From positions 1 to 5,485 of the forward strand of contig JAPLGF010000363.1 in assembly GCA_026390275.1 (NCBI GenBank): a stretch of DNA of 5,485 nt. The letters are read 5' to 3'. This document shows, one piece after another, positions 1-5,485 of this stretch (its first letter is position 1; each line of letters starts with the position of its first letter). Origin of the DNA: Candidatus Atribacteria bacterium. GTDB taxonomy: Bacteria > Atribacterota > Atribacteria > Atribacterales > Atribacteraceae. A program made the position numbers and the translations under genes. Under the pieces are notes generated by a model, which was given only the letters and a program-made list of their open reading frames with translations, did not search any database and was not told the origin of the DNA.

Positions 1-132
1 GGAGTAAAAGAATATACCGCCCTTCATCCGGAAGAGCTCTTTTTCCCGCTCATCTTCCGGGAAATTTCTCCTCGTGTCAAAGTCGCTGCCCGGGAATGCA
101 TGGACTCTTCCCTGTCGATGAACCGGGTGTGA
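1..132 (+). CDS. C-terminal fragment of an unidentified protein (5' end outside window)
   Basis: Frame 1 is open from the first base of the window and stops at TGA (130-132), leaving 43 visible residues. The fragment contains a hydrophobic, Phe/Pro-rich stretch (EELFFPLIFREISP), then a basic helix-like segment (RVKVAARECMDSS), and ends SMNRV. The amino-acid composition looks like a normal soluble protein C-terminus rather than noise, and the stop sits ten bases before the REP-like repeat. REP elements usually lie just outside genes, which fits a real gene end here. I do not recognise the family from this short piece, so no function is proposed. The frame could be a chance open frame, but the composition and placement argue against that. 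Confidence 0.6.
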   Translation, partial: GVKEYTALHPEELFFPLIFREISPRVKVAARECMDSSLSMNRV

Positions 133-142
133 GGGATTACCC

Positions 143-166
143 GTAGGAGCACCGTCCCGGTGCGAA
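143..166 (+). repeat. REP unit 1 (plus orientation)
   Basis: This unit has a GTAG head at 143-146 and a stem GCACCG (149-154) pairing with CGGTGC (158-163) across the loop TCC (155-157). A GAA tail follows at 164-166. The stem is fully Watson-Crick. Confidence 0.75.
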
Positions 167-180
167 ATAATGGTGGATGG

Positions 181-204
181 TTCGCAGCAGGATACTGCTC
201 CTAC
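181..204 (-). repeat. REP unit 2 (minus orientation)
   Basis: Read on the minus strand this unit has the same head (GTAGGAGCA) and tail (TGCGAA) as unit 1. Its stem is GCAGTA pairing with TGCTGC-side bases around the same TCC loop. Compared with unit 1, one C-G pair has become G-C, one G-C pair has become A-T, and one pair has become a T-G wobble. The hairpin is therefore preserved despite sequence change. Confidence 0.75.
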
Positions 205-264
205 GTTTTCAAAATATGTTTTCCTTAAACCAGGTACGGTCTTTTCAGGGGGGTTCAATCCGAG

Positions 265-681
265 ATGGTGATCGTGGTACATGCATTGTGGGGGTTGGCA
301 CAGGCCACGGCGATTCGGAACATCCCCCTGCTGGTGGTGGGGGGGATGGGGGGGCATATTTTGCTCGATGCGATTCCTCACCGGGATTTGACTGCTCCCT
401 GGGAAGTGGTGGTGGATATCCTCACCGGGACTGTCCTTTTTTTCTTTCTTCGAAATATATACTCTCTCCCCTGGCTTTTCGGCTGGTCGGTTCTTTTCTC
501 CTGCATTCCGGATTTTGATGTTCTCTTCCGCTTTTGTGGAATAACCAGAAGAAACTACTTCTTCTCTCACTTCCCCTCCTGGCATGGTTCGATGGGATCA
601 TTCCGGGGGGTGATGATGAACATACTCACCGGAGTATTGCTCCTGGTGCTTTTCATCATGGGAATGCGGGGAAGATTTTAA
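265..681 (+). CDS. Small integral membrane protein, YdjM/DUF457-like (metal-dependent hydrolase-like)
   Basis: This 138-residue protein has about three to four hydrophobic segments (roughly residues 8-28, 44-63, 66-82 and 114-134). Near the start is a His (H6, in VVHALWG), followed by the hallmark GHILLDAIPHRDL (residues 30-42: H31, D35, H39, D41), then D51, the IPDFD motif (D83, D85), H102 and H107. A series of His and Asp residues at the ends of membrane helices is characteristic of the small membrane proteins annotated as YdjM/DUF457 'membrane-bound metal-dependent hydrolases'. They are distantly compared with zinc phospholipase C. Metal binding is inferred from these residues and enzymatic activity is unproven. 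ATG 265 is the only usable start, because an in-frame TAA lies at 226-228 and no other start codon follows it. A weak G-rich Shine-Dalgarno (AGGGGGG, 247-253) sits 11 nt upstream. The gene converges on herA with an 88-nt gap. No functional link to the DNA-repair operon is evident. Confidence 0.72.
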   Translation: MVIVVHALWGLAQATAIRNIPLLVVGGMGGHILLDAIPHRDLTAPWEVVVDILTGTVLFFFLRNIYSLPWLFGWSVLFSCIPDFDVLFRFCGITRRNYFFSHFPSWHGSMGSFRGVMMNILTGVLLLVLFIMGMRGRF

Positions 682-769
682 TGAGTGATCCTCAACTACT
701 CTGCCAACTCAACATTTTCTTACGCCGAGAGGGTGCTCCTGCTGTTTTTCCGATTCCCTGTTTTTCAGG
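682..769. other. Convergent intergenic region between the membrane-protein gene and herA
   Basis: This 88-nt space separates two genes that point at each other. It contains a short inverted repeat CCTG-TTTTT-CAGG (757-769) directly at the herA 3' end. The stem is only four base pairs with its T-run in the loop, so it is not a credible intrinsic terminator. Nothing else is recognisable. Confidence 0.4.
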
Positions 770-2716
770 TTATTCCAGCAGGTTCCGCAGCTCTTCCTGG
801 GGGGAGGAGGAACGGGCATTCTCCTGCTCTTCTTGACCAGTGTACTGGTTTTCCCGGGAGTCTTCGGAGGTGGCCCAGGGGGTGAGGGGGAATTTTATTG
901 TAATAGGGAGGCGGAGGAAGGGTTGGTCGATGATCACTTCTCCGGGAAGAAGGGTGGCGGCTTTTTCACGTAAGGCTCCCGAGAGATGGGCGTATTCTTC
1001 TTTGGATAGTTCGGCGTATTTCTGGCGTCCCACGGCGATGGTGGCGGCCTGGGTCACCACCCGGTAATCGACCTGGGAAGCAGTTTGCTCCGCGCCGATG
1101 AGTACCACCCGGAATGAACGGCCTCGTTCCGCTACATCCCGGAAGATGGAAGCGAGAGGGCCCCCACCAGTGCGAGGAGCGTACTTATTGAGTTCATCGA
1201 GGTAGACAAAAACCGGGTCGTTCAGGCACCCCTGTTCTTTTCGGTACATGATTTCTTTGAGAACCGCACCGACTACGAAGGTCTGGGCGCGGGCGTGGAG
1301 CTTGGAAATGTCGATAACGGTTACGCCTCCCGGGCGATTCCAGTCGAGCTGGTAGGGAGCGATGGGAGTGGTTATGACTGGGGATGGTTTAACGTCGATC
1401 GTCCTCCAGAGGAGGTTAAGGCCGGTACGGCGAGCGGTACGGAGTCTGCGGGAAATGGCGAGGATGGTTCGGTTATCAACCTGCTCTTTGAGGAGATCGA
1501 CGGTGAGATTGGTCCGGACTGTTTCTTCATCTGGTTCGAGGCGGAGCAGGTCAATGAGCTCGGACAGTCCATTGGGAATACCGAAATTTCCCAGGATAAT
1601 CTTCGAATCTTCATTTGCGGCCTGCAGGTAGGAAAGGAGCAGGGATTTGTTATCCAACCCATCGGCGGAGATACGGAATAGACGATAACTCCTGGAGGTG
1701 AGTTCCCGGCGGGCATCATCGAGGAATTTATCATAACGATCGCGTAAAACGTCTTCGATAACACTCACGACAAGTTGATGGTTGGGGTTGATGGCCAGCT
1801 CTTCCGGGTCAAAGAGGAGGGGGAGGAGCCCCAGCTCGATGATGTCCAAAGTATCCCATCCGAAAGTACGGACTCCCGGTCGATGGTGGCTGAGCGATGG
1901 CTCACCTGAATAGTCCCGGGGTGGTACATTGACCGATACATTTTCGAAAGGGTGAGGCTTCAGGTCGAAGGTCCGGAATATTTTCGACCACTCTGCAAAG
2001 CGGCGGCGGTCTTCGTCGCTCCCCTTCTGGGCATCAATCCACTCCCGGTTCCAATGGTCGAGAAAAAGCAGGCCTTCGCCTTTGACGTTGAAAATGACGG
2101 ACCGGCAGTTGGTGAGAGACCGGTCCTGGAGTTTCTCGGTTCCATAGTTTTTGAGCATCCAGAGAAGAAACGTGGCATAGGAGGTCTTCGCCGCTACTCC
2201 GGACTGTCCGCTTACGTTCACATGTGCTCCATTGTCACCGAGGAGGTACTTGAGGTCCAGGTAAGCCACTTCCCCGTTGGAGAGGAGTCCGACCGGGACT
2301 TCCCTTTTTCCTTTCCGGATGACGTCGAAACCGAGGGCGATGCTGGATTCCGCCGGTTCCACCAGTTCCATCTTCTGTCCCACGGGTGGTGGGAAGACGG
2401 GGGTGACGGTGAGATAACTGCTGTCATTTTTGGCCAGGACCCGGGTGACGACGACTCGCCCCAGGTAAATGGGGATCCCCCGGTAGATGCCTTCGGAGCA
2501 AGATTCTTCCTGGTAACCGGTGGACACTGTTCCGTCCCACTGGGTGACGATCTCCGTGATGATGCCGTAGGTACGGAAAGACGTTCCATTCCATTCGTAA
2601 TCTACCCGGACGATATCGTCCAACCCCGGGACCCGCTGCTCCGAGTTGACTCGAATCCAAAAATCATAGGGGGATATCTCTTTCAACCCGGTAACAGTTC
2701 CCACGATATAACCCAT
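770..2716 (-). CDS. herA: HerA-family hexameric DNA translocase/ATPase
   Basis: This 648-residue protein is an HerA/FtsK-superfamily ATPase that in characterised systems forms a hexameric ring, binds NurA and pumps DNA into the nuclease during end resection. Residues 1-100 are beta-rich and start MGYIVGTVTG, as expected of an N-terminal HAS barrel. The P-loop is at about 168-179 (G170, G173, K177, T178; nt 2180-2209). It is followed by IFNVKGEG (208-215), the position of the usual 'D-x-K/H-G-E' strand. Walker B is VFVYLDE (D507, E508; nt 1193-1213). The region AERGRSFRVVLIGAEQTAS carries R531/R533 and a sensor Gln (Q544), as in HerA 'GRKFG...Q' segments. Residues 180-460 hold a long, mostly helical insertion. 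The last ~35 residues are a polar, Glu/Ser/Gln-rich tail. The start is supported by a strong Shine-Dalgarno. The gene lies downstream of nurA and rad50, which confirms the family assignment by context. The odd point is that the P-loop lacks the canonical Gly before Lys. The protein is longer than typical archaeal HerA (about 500 residues). Confidence 0.88.
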   Translation of the reverse strand: MGYIVGTVTGLKEISPYDFWIRVNSEQRVPGLDDIVRVDYEWNGTSFRTYGIITEIVTQWDGTVSTGYQEESCSEGIYRGIPIYLGRVVVTRVLAKNDSSYLTVTPVFPPPVGQKMELVEPAESSIALGFDVIRKGKREVPVGLLSNGEVAYLDLKYLLGDNGAHVNVSGQSGVAAKTSYATFLLWMLKNYGTEKLQDRSLTNCRSVIFNVKGEGLLFLDHWNREWIDAQKGSDEDRRRFAEWSKIFRTFDLKPHPFENVSVNVPPRDYSGEPSLSHHRPGVRTFGWDTLDIIELGLLPLLFDPEELAINPNHQLVVSVIEDVLRDRYDKFLDDARRELTSRSYRLFRISADGLDNKSLLLSYLQAANEDSKIILGNFGIPNGLSELIDLLRLEPDEETVRTNLTVDLLKEQVDNRTILAISRRLRTARRTGLNLLWRTIDVKPSPVITTPIAPYQLDWNRPGGVTVIDISKLHARAQTFVVGAVLKEIMYRKEQGCLNDPVFVYLDELNKYAPRTGGGPLASIFRDVAERGRSFRVVLIGAEQTASQVDYRVVTQAATIAVGRQKYAELSKEEYAHLSGALREKAATLLPGEVIIDQPFLRLPITIKFPLTPWATSEDSRENQYTGQEEQENARSSSPQEELRNLLE

Positions 2717-2849
2717 GATGGCCTCCTTGATGATCGGGAAATGATGGTGAAAGGTAAAATGCGAATTTTGTGAATGGTGAATAGTTTAGAGATAAGGGAA
2801 AAGCCTCACTCTGTTTACTGGTCACCGTCTATTCCAACCCCACCTTTTT
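2717..2849 (-). other. Intergenic gap between nurA and herA
   Basis: This 133-nt stretch is more AT-rich than the flanking genes and has no plausible coding. Apart from the herA ribosome binding site it holds two copies of ATGGTGAA (+ strand, 2744-2751 and 2774-2781) spaced exactly 30 nt apart. I see no convincing sigma-70 promoter or terminator hairpin, although the length would allow a secondary promoter for herA. Confidence 0.4.
2722..2728 (-). promoter_or_regulatory. Strong Shine-Dalgarno of herA
   Basis: The minus strand reads AAGGAGG followed by five bases (CCATC) and the ATG at 2716-2714. This is a near-perfect anti-16S match at good spacing and fixes the herA start. It also implies that herA is translated independently of nurA, which ends 133 nt upstream. 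Confidence 0.85.
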
Positions 2850-3962
2850 TCATCGTCGCCGGGGGTGGATGGCGCGTTCAAAGGAGCACTTCACCAGGTC
2901 GGGAGGGAGGAAGAATTGGCCGAGAAAGTCTTCGAGGGCGATAATGGGGAAAAGGTTTTCCGGGAGTCGTCTCCAGGGATAGTCGGCGGTGAGGGTGGGG
3001 AGAAGTGCAACCATGCGGTCGAAAAAGAGGGTGATTTCCTCCCGGAGAGAGTCCGTTTCTTCCGGGACGACGATTTCCAGGCGAATGAGACCTTTCAGGG
3101 GGTGGTACGGATCTTTCCTGATGAGCCGGGTATAGGTGAAGACTCGTGCCAGGTGTGATCCGGCTTCGAAAGACGCGCTTAGAAAAGGGGTTCTTTCTCC
3201 GGCCTCCAGTTCAAAGAGCAGGGCATAGAGACTTCGGGAGAGCGCGACGGTTTCTTCCGCCAGGCTGGTTTCGTCTCTGGAAAGACGCAAGTTTTCAATC
3301 CGTTTCACCAGACCACAAGGACCGACCCCGGGGCGAAAGGTGGGGTCACTTCCGTGCACTATTCCGTCCTGAATTACCGGTGTGTTTTTAGCAATGAGCT
3401 GGGAAACCACTTTTTTCTCGAGCTTTTGCATGGCCGTGAAGAGAGCCTGCTGAGACGCCTCCACCGCTCCTGGGCCAGGTGGGGTCCGTCCGGAAGTGGC
3501 GAGAGTAAAGGACCACCCCTCGCCGATACAAAGCGCGGGATCTTGGACGCTGGTTTGCAGGGAAAGGGCTGCACGCTCCGAGGCACCGAGAACTCGTTCC
3601 CGGAGGGGAGGATGATGGGGAGAAAAGCCCATCGAGAGTCCCCTTCCCTTCTCCCAGAGGACATGTCCGGCGGTAATTTCCGCTAAGAGGAGGACATCCA
3701 TTCCCAAGAGAATTCTTCCGTACACTCGCATCTTTCCATCGACGAAATACATTTTTTCCATCGGACCCTGCTCTCCCCTCTTTTTCCAGGATGAAAGTTC
3801 CCGGACGGAATTGACTTCCCGAAAATCCGAGAGGAGGGCGCTTCCGGGTGTCATGTCGGTATGGGTGAATGATGAATCATCATAGTCCCAGTGATCCAGT
3901 TGCGCCATATTCTCCTGGAAGAAATCGGTGAGGGTTACTGGACGTCCGGGTTCTTTTTCCAT
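2850..3962 (-). CDS. nurA: NurA-family 5'-3' nuclease
   Basis: This 370-residue protein is recognised as a NurA nuclease by motif order and context. In archaeal systems NurA is a Mn-dependent, RNase H-like dimeric nuclease that works inside the HerA complex to resect 5' strands. Visible motifs are FVDGK with the first acidic residue D75 (nt 3738-3740), E182 in QKLEKKV, and D199 in TPVIQDGIVHG (nt 3366-3368). These are followed by the typical GLVKR segment (217-221) and a C-terminal strand PLKGLIRLEIVV (E296). E182 and D199 are 17 residues apart, the same spacing I recall for E114/D131 in Sulfolobus NurA. The span between D75 and E182 is longer than in that protein. The C-terminal region (PENLFPIIALEDFL, ~334-347) sits where the family usually has a YP..L..AH motif, but no His is present. 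The start overlaps the end of rad50 by 28 nt and has only a distant AAAGGA (3975-3980, 12 nt upstream), so translational coupling is likely. No other nearby in-frame start looks better. Confidence 0.82.
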   Translation of the reverse strand: MEKEPGRPVTLTDFFQENMAQLDHWDYDDSSFTHTDMTPGSALLSDFREVNSVRELSSWKKRGEQGPMEKMYFVDGKMRVYGRILLGMDVLLLAEITAGHVLWEKGRGLSMGFSPHHPPLRERVLGASERAALSLQTSVQDPALCIGEGWSFTLATSGRTPPGPGAVEASQQALFTAMQKLEKKVVSQLIAKNTPVIQDGIVHGSDPTFRPGVGPCGLVKRIENLRLSRDETSLAEETVALSRSLYALLFELEAGERTPFLSASFEAGSHLARVFTYTRLIRKDPYHPLKGLIRLEIVVPEETDSLREEITLFFDRMVALLPTLTADYPWRRLPENLFPIIALEDFLGQFFLPPDLVKCSFERAIHPRRR

Positions 3963-5485
3963 GTGGCTTTCCCATCCTTTACTTCTAAGTACACCGGGAA
4001 AAATTGGGCAAACTGCGGATCATGGGTGACCACCCCCACCATCCGTCCATAACGGGCTAAATGGGTGATGGCATCGGCGACGAGCTCGAGATGATCCCGG
4101 TCGAGGGGGGAAAATCCTTCATCGATGAACAAACAATCAAAGTTTCGTATCGTTCCCGACCCGCGCAACCGGATCCGGGACAGGGCTAAAGCGAGAGAGA
4201 GAGCGATGAGCGTCTTTTCACCCCCGGAACAATCTCCCGGGAGACGTTCCTGCCACCCATACCAGGAATCGATGACGGCGATGTCGGTCGCCCCCCGGTT
4301 CATTTTCACCTGCAGGGCATAACGTTCCCGGGACAGGTCACCGAGGATGTCAGACGCCTCTTTTTCCAGCTCCCGGAGGAGAAAAGCCAGGAGGTAATTC
4401 TTGAATCCTTTTGCCTCTAAGGCACCCTTGAGCTCAAGATGAAGGTCGCGCTCCTGACGAAGGGTCCGGGCATCTTCTTCCAGTCTTTTCTTCTCTTCGA
4501 TTCTCCCGGTGAAATATTTTATTTCGCTTTCTAAGGAACCAGCAGTCTTACGAGACTCGGCCAGGTCCCTCTGCAGTTCTTCGAGCGAATTTTTTTCTCG
4601 TAACAGGATGGTCTCGACCTCATTTAATGGGACGTGGAGTCGGGAAGAGAGTTCCGAACACTCCTTCTGGAGTTCTTCCTCTCGGCTTTGCAGCTGCTTC
4701 CACTCTCCTTCCATCCGGTTCAATCTTTCACTCCATCCCCCGGGTTGGCGATCCTTGAGGGAAAGGAAGGACTCCTTGCTGAAACCGTATTTTTGGACTT
4801 CCTGGAGAAAAACGGATTGGAGTGCTTGTTCCTGGGCGGAAAGGGTCTCGACCTCATTGGTACACATATTGATATCATTCTGGAGCTCGGTGAGGCTTTT
4901 TTCCTGCATGGTGATTTGTGCCCGAAGACTCTCGATTTCGCTCGTTGTTCTGGTCATCTCACCCGATGCGGTATTGAAGGAACGGAGACATCTTTCCCAG
5001 TAGTGTTGGAAGGCGTTTTCGGGAAGAAAATCGGTTCGGAGGGAGAGATTCATTTCCTGGAGCAGGAGAGTGATGTGGGTTCTTTTTTCCTGGACGAGCT
5101 GATCCGCCCCGGTTATCTTCTGTGATCTTTCTTCCAGGGCCAGGGAAAGTTCTTTTTCCCGTTCCGAGAGAGCAGCTCTCTTCTCGTTACTCCCTGACAG
5201 CTCCCTCTCCCGGGTGTGAATGGAAGAAGAGAGAGCATCTTTCCGGCGTCTTTCGTTCTCGAGAAGGGTGGCGATCTCTCTTCTTTCTGGTACGTGGGGG
5301 AAGGAAAGGGGTTGAAACACTTCCTGGAGGGAATCGCGGCTCCCCTTTTGTTGTTCGAGGAGAGTACGTATTTTTTCTTGATGATTTATCCTGGTTTTGG
5401 TGAGCTCTTCTTCCGACCGGGACAACATCTTCTCTTTTTCCTCATTCTTCTCTTTTTCCGTCATCAGATGAGTCCAATACTCCTC
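3935..5485 (-). CDS. sbcC: Rad50/SbcC C-terminal half (5' end outside window)
   Basis: The visible 516 residues are the C-terminal arm and ATPase lobe of a Rad50/SbcC SMC-like protein. With Mre11/SbcD this protein tethers and processes DNA ends. The ATG at 5464 is internal, because seven further in-frame codons run to the window edge without a stop. The Walker A half therefore lies beyond 5485 and the gene is not truncated as far as can be seen. Most of the visible part is Glu/Lys/Arg/Leu-rich coiled coil with two breaks: a Pro-rich stretch (nt ~5282-5317) and a YGFSKESFLSLKDRQPGG segment typical of the SbcC descending arm. The C-terminal lobe has the ABC signature CSGGE (nt 4217-4231; usually LSGGE), Walker B CLFIDE (4118-4135), the D-loop FSPLD (4100-4114) and a switch His in VVTHD (4022-4024). 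No CxxC zinc-hook motif is visible. The gene overlaps nurA by 28 nt, which indicates one operon. An mre11/sbcD gene would be expected upstream. Confidence 0.9.
   Translation of the reverse strand, partial: EEYWTHLMTEKEKNEEKEKMLSRSEEELTKTRINHQEKIRTLLEQQKGSRDSLQEVFQPLSFPHVPERREIATLLENERRRKDALSSSIHTRERELSGSNEKRAALSEREKELSLALEERSQKITGADQLVQEKRTHITLLLQEMNLSLRTDFLPENAFQHYWERCLRSFNTASGEMTRTTSEIESLRAQITMQEKSLTELQNDINMCTNEVETLSAQEQALQSVFLQEVQKYGFSKESFLSLKDRQPGGWSERLNRMEGEWKQLQSREEELQKECSELSSRLHVPLNEVETILLREKNSLEELQRDLAESRKTAGSLESEIKYFTGRIEEKKRLEEDARTLRQERDLHLELKGALEAKGFKNYLLAFLLRELEKEASDILGDLSRERYALQVKMNRGATDIAVIDSWYGWQERLPGDCSGGEKTLIALSLALALSRIRLRGSGTIRNFDCLFIDEGFSPLDRDHLELVADAITHLARYGRMVGVVTHDPQFAQFFPVYLEVKDGKATWKKNPDVQ

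Larger units (their letters stand above)
142..205. repeat. REPIN-like pair of inverted GTAG-type REP sequences
   Basis: Two 24-nt units lie head-outward in opposite orientation, separated by a 14-nt spacer (167-180). Both begin GTAGGAGCA and end TGCGAA. The outermost ten bases (142-151 and 196-205) are perfect inverted repeats. Each unit folds into a 6-bp stem with a TCC loop. The two copies differ at only five of 24 positions, all within the stem arms. REP sequences with a GTAG head, a short hairpin and paired inverted arrangement are known from bacteria, where RAYT (TnpA_REP, Y1-type) transposases are thought to mobilise them. This assignment is by pattern. The element could also form one long hairpin in RNA and act as a 3' end for the upstream gene, but it is not followed by a clean U-tract. 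Confidence 0.8.

Noticed and set aside
133..264. Promoter for the small membrane-protein gene
   Set aside because: Apart from the REPIN I could not find a -35/-10 pair with acceptable spacing, so none is annotated.
177..518. Plus-strand open frame overlapping the membrane-protein gene in another frame
   Set aside because: It begins inside the REPIN spacer and its product is Gly-rich low-complexity sequence. The 265-681 frame has clear membrane helices and conserved His/Asp motifs.
757..769. Intrinsic terminator at the herA 3' end
   Set aside because: The inverted repeat is only four base pairs, its T-run is in the loop, and no T-tract follows on either strand.
1952..2773. Long plus-strand open frame (273 codons) opposite the 5' part of herA
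   Set aside because: It lies entirely antisense to the well-supported HerA N-terminus and P-loop, has no Shine-Dalgarno, and its translation shows no recognisable domain. It is a by-product of codon bias in herA.
4634..5125. Plus-strand open frames opposite the Rad50 coiled coil
   Set aside because: They are shadows of the Glu/Lys/Leu-rich coiled-coil codons on the minus strand, with no independent start signal or domain.
3935..5464. Reading Rad50 as a complete 509-residue protein starting at ATG 5464, i.e. a 'half Rad50' lacking Walker A
   Set aside because: The frame stays open for seven more codons to the window edge and there is no Shine-Dalgarno visible before 5464. A full-length gene running off the window is the simpler reading.

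Overview
The window looks like a piece of a bacterial chromosome of moderate GC content. It comes from a lineage that carries the archaeal-style DNA-end-processing set HerA, NurA and Rad50. Bacterial origin is an inference. It rests on a strong AAGGAGG ribosome binding site, an SbcC-like Rad50 C-terminus and a REP-type palindromic repeat of the kind seen in bacteria. Such gene sets are known in some thermophilic or deep-branching bacterial phyla, but I cannot name the phylum.

Left part (1-681, + strand). The last 43 residues of an unidentified protein end at 132. Ten bases after its stop is a compact pair of inverted 24-nt REP-like repeats (142-205), a REPIN-like element. It is followed by a complete gene for a small, His/Asp-rich, multi-spanning membrane protein (265-681). 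That protein resembles the YdjM/DUF457-type 'metal-dependent hydrolase-like' membrane proteins.

Right part (770-5485, - strand). This is an operon read from right to left: rad50/sbcC (N-terminal half off the window), nurA, then herA. The rad50 and nurA frames overlap by 28 nt, and herA follows after a 133-nt gap with its own strong Shine-Dalgarno sequence. In characterised archaeal systems, Mre11-Rad50 opens and trims DNA ends while the HerA hexameric translocase drives the NurA nuclease to make 3' single strands for recombination. The three genes here most likely do the same job. An mre11/sbcD gene would be expected just past position 5485.

The two halves converge in an 88-nt intergenic stretch (682-769) where I see no convincing terminator. 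The points most worth checking are the REPIN with compensatory stem changes, the non-canonical HerA P-loop, the absence of a CxxC zinc hook in 516 visible Rad50 residues, and the apparent loss of the C-terminal conserved His in NurA.
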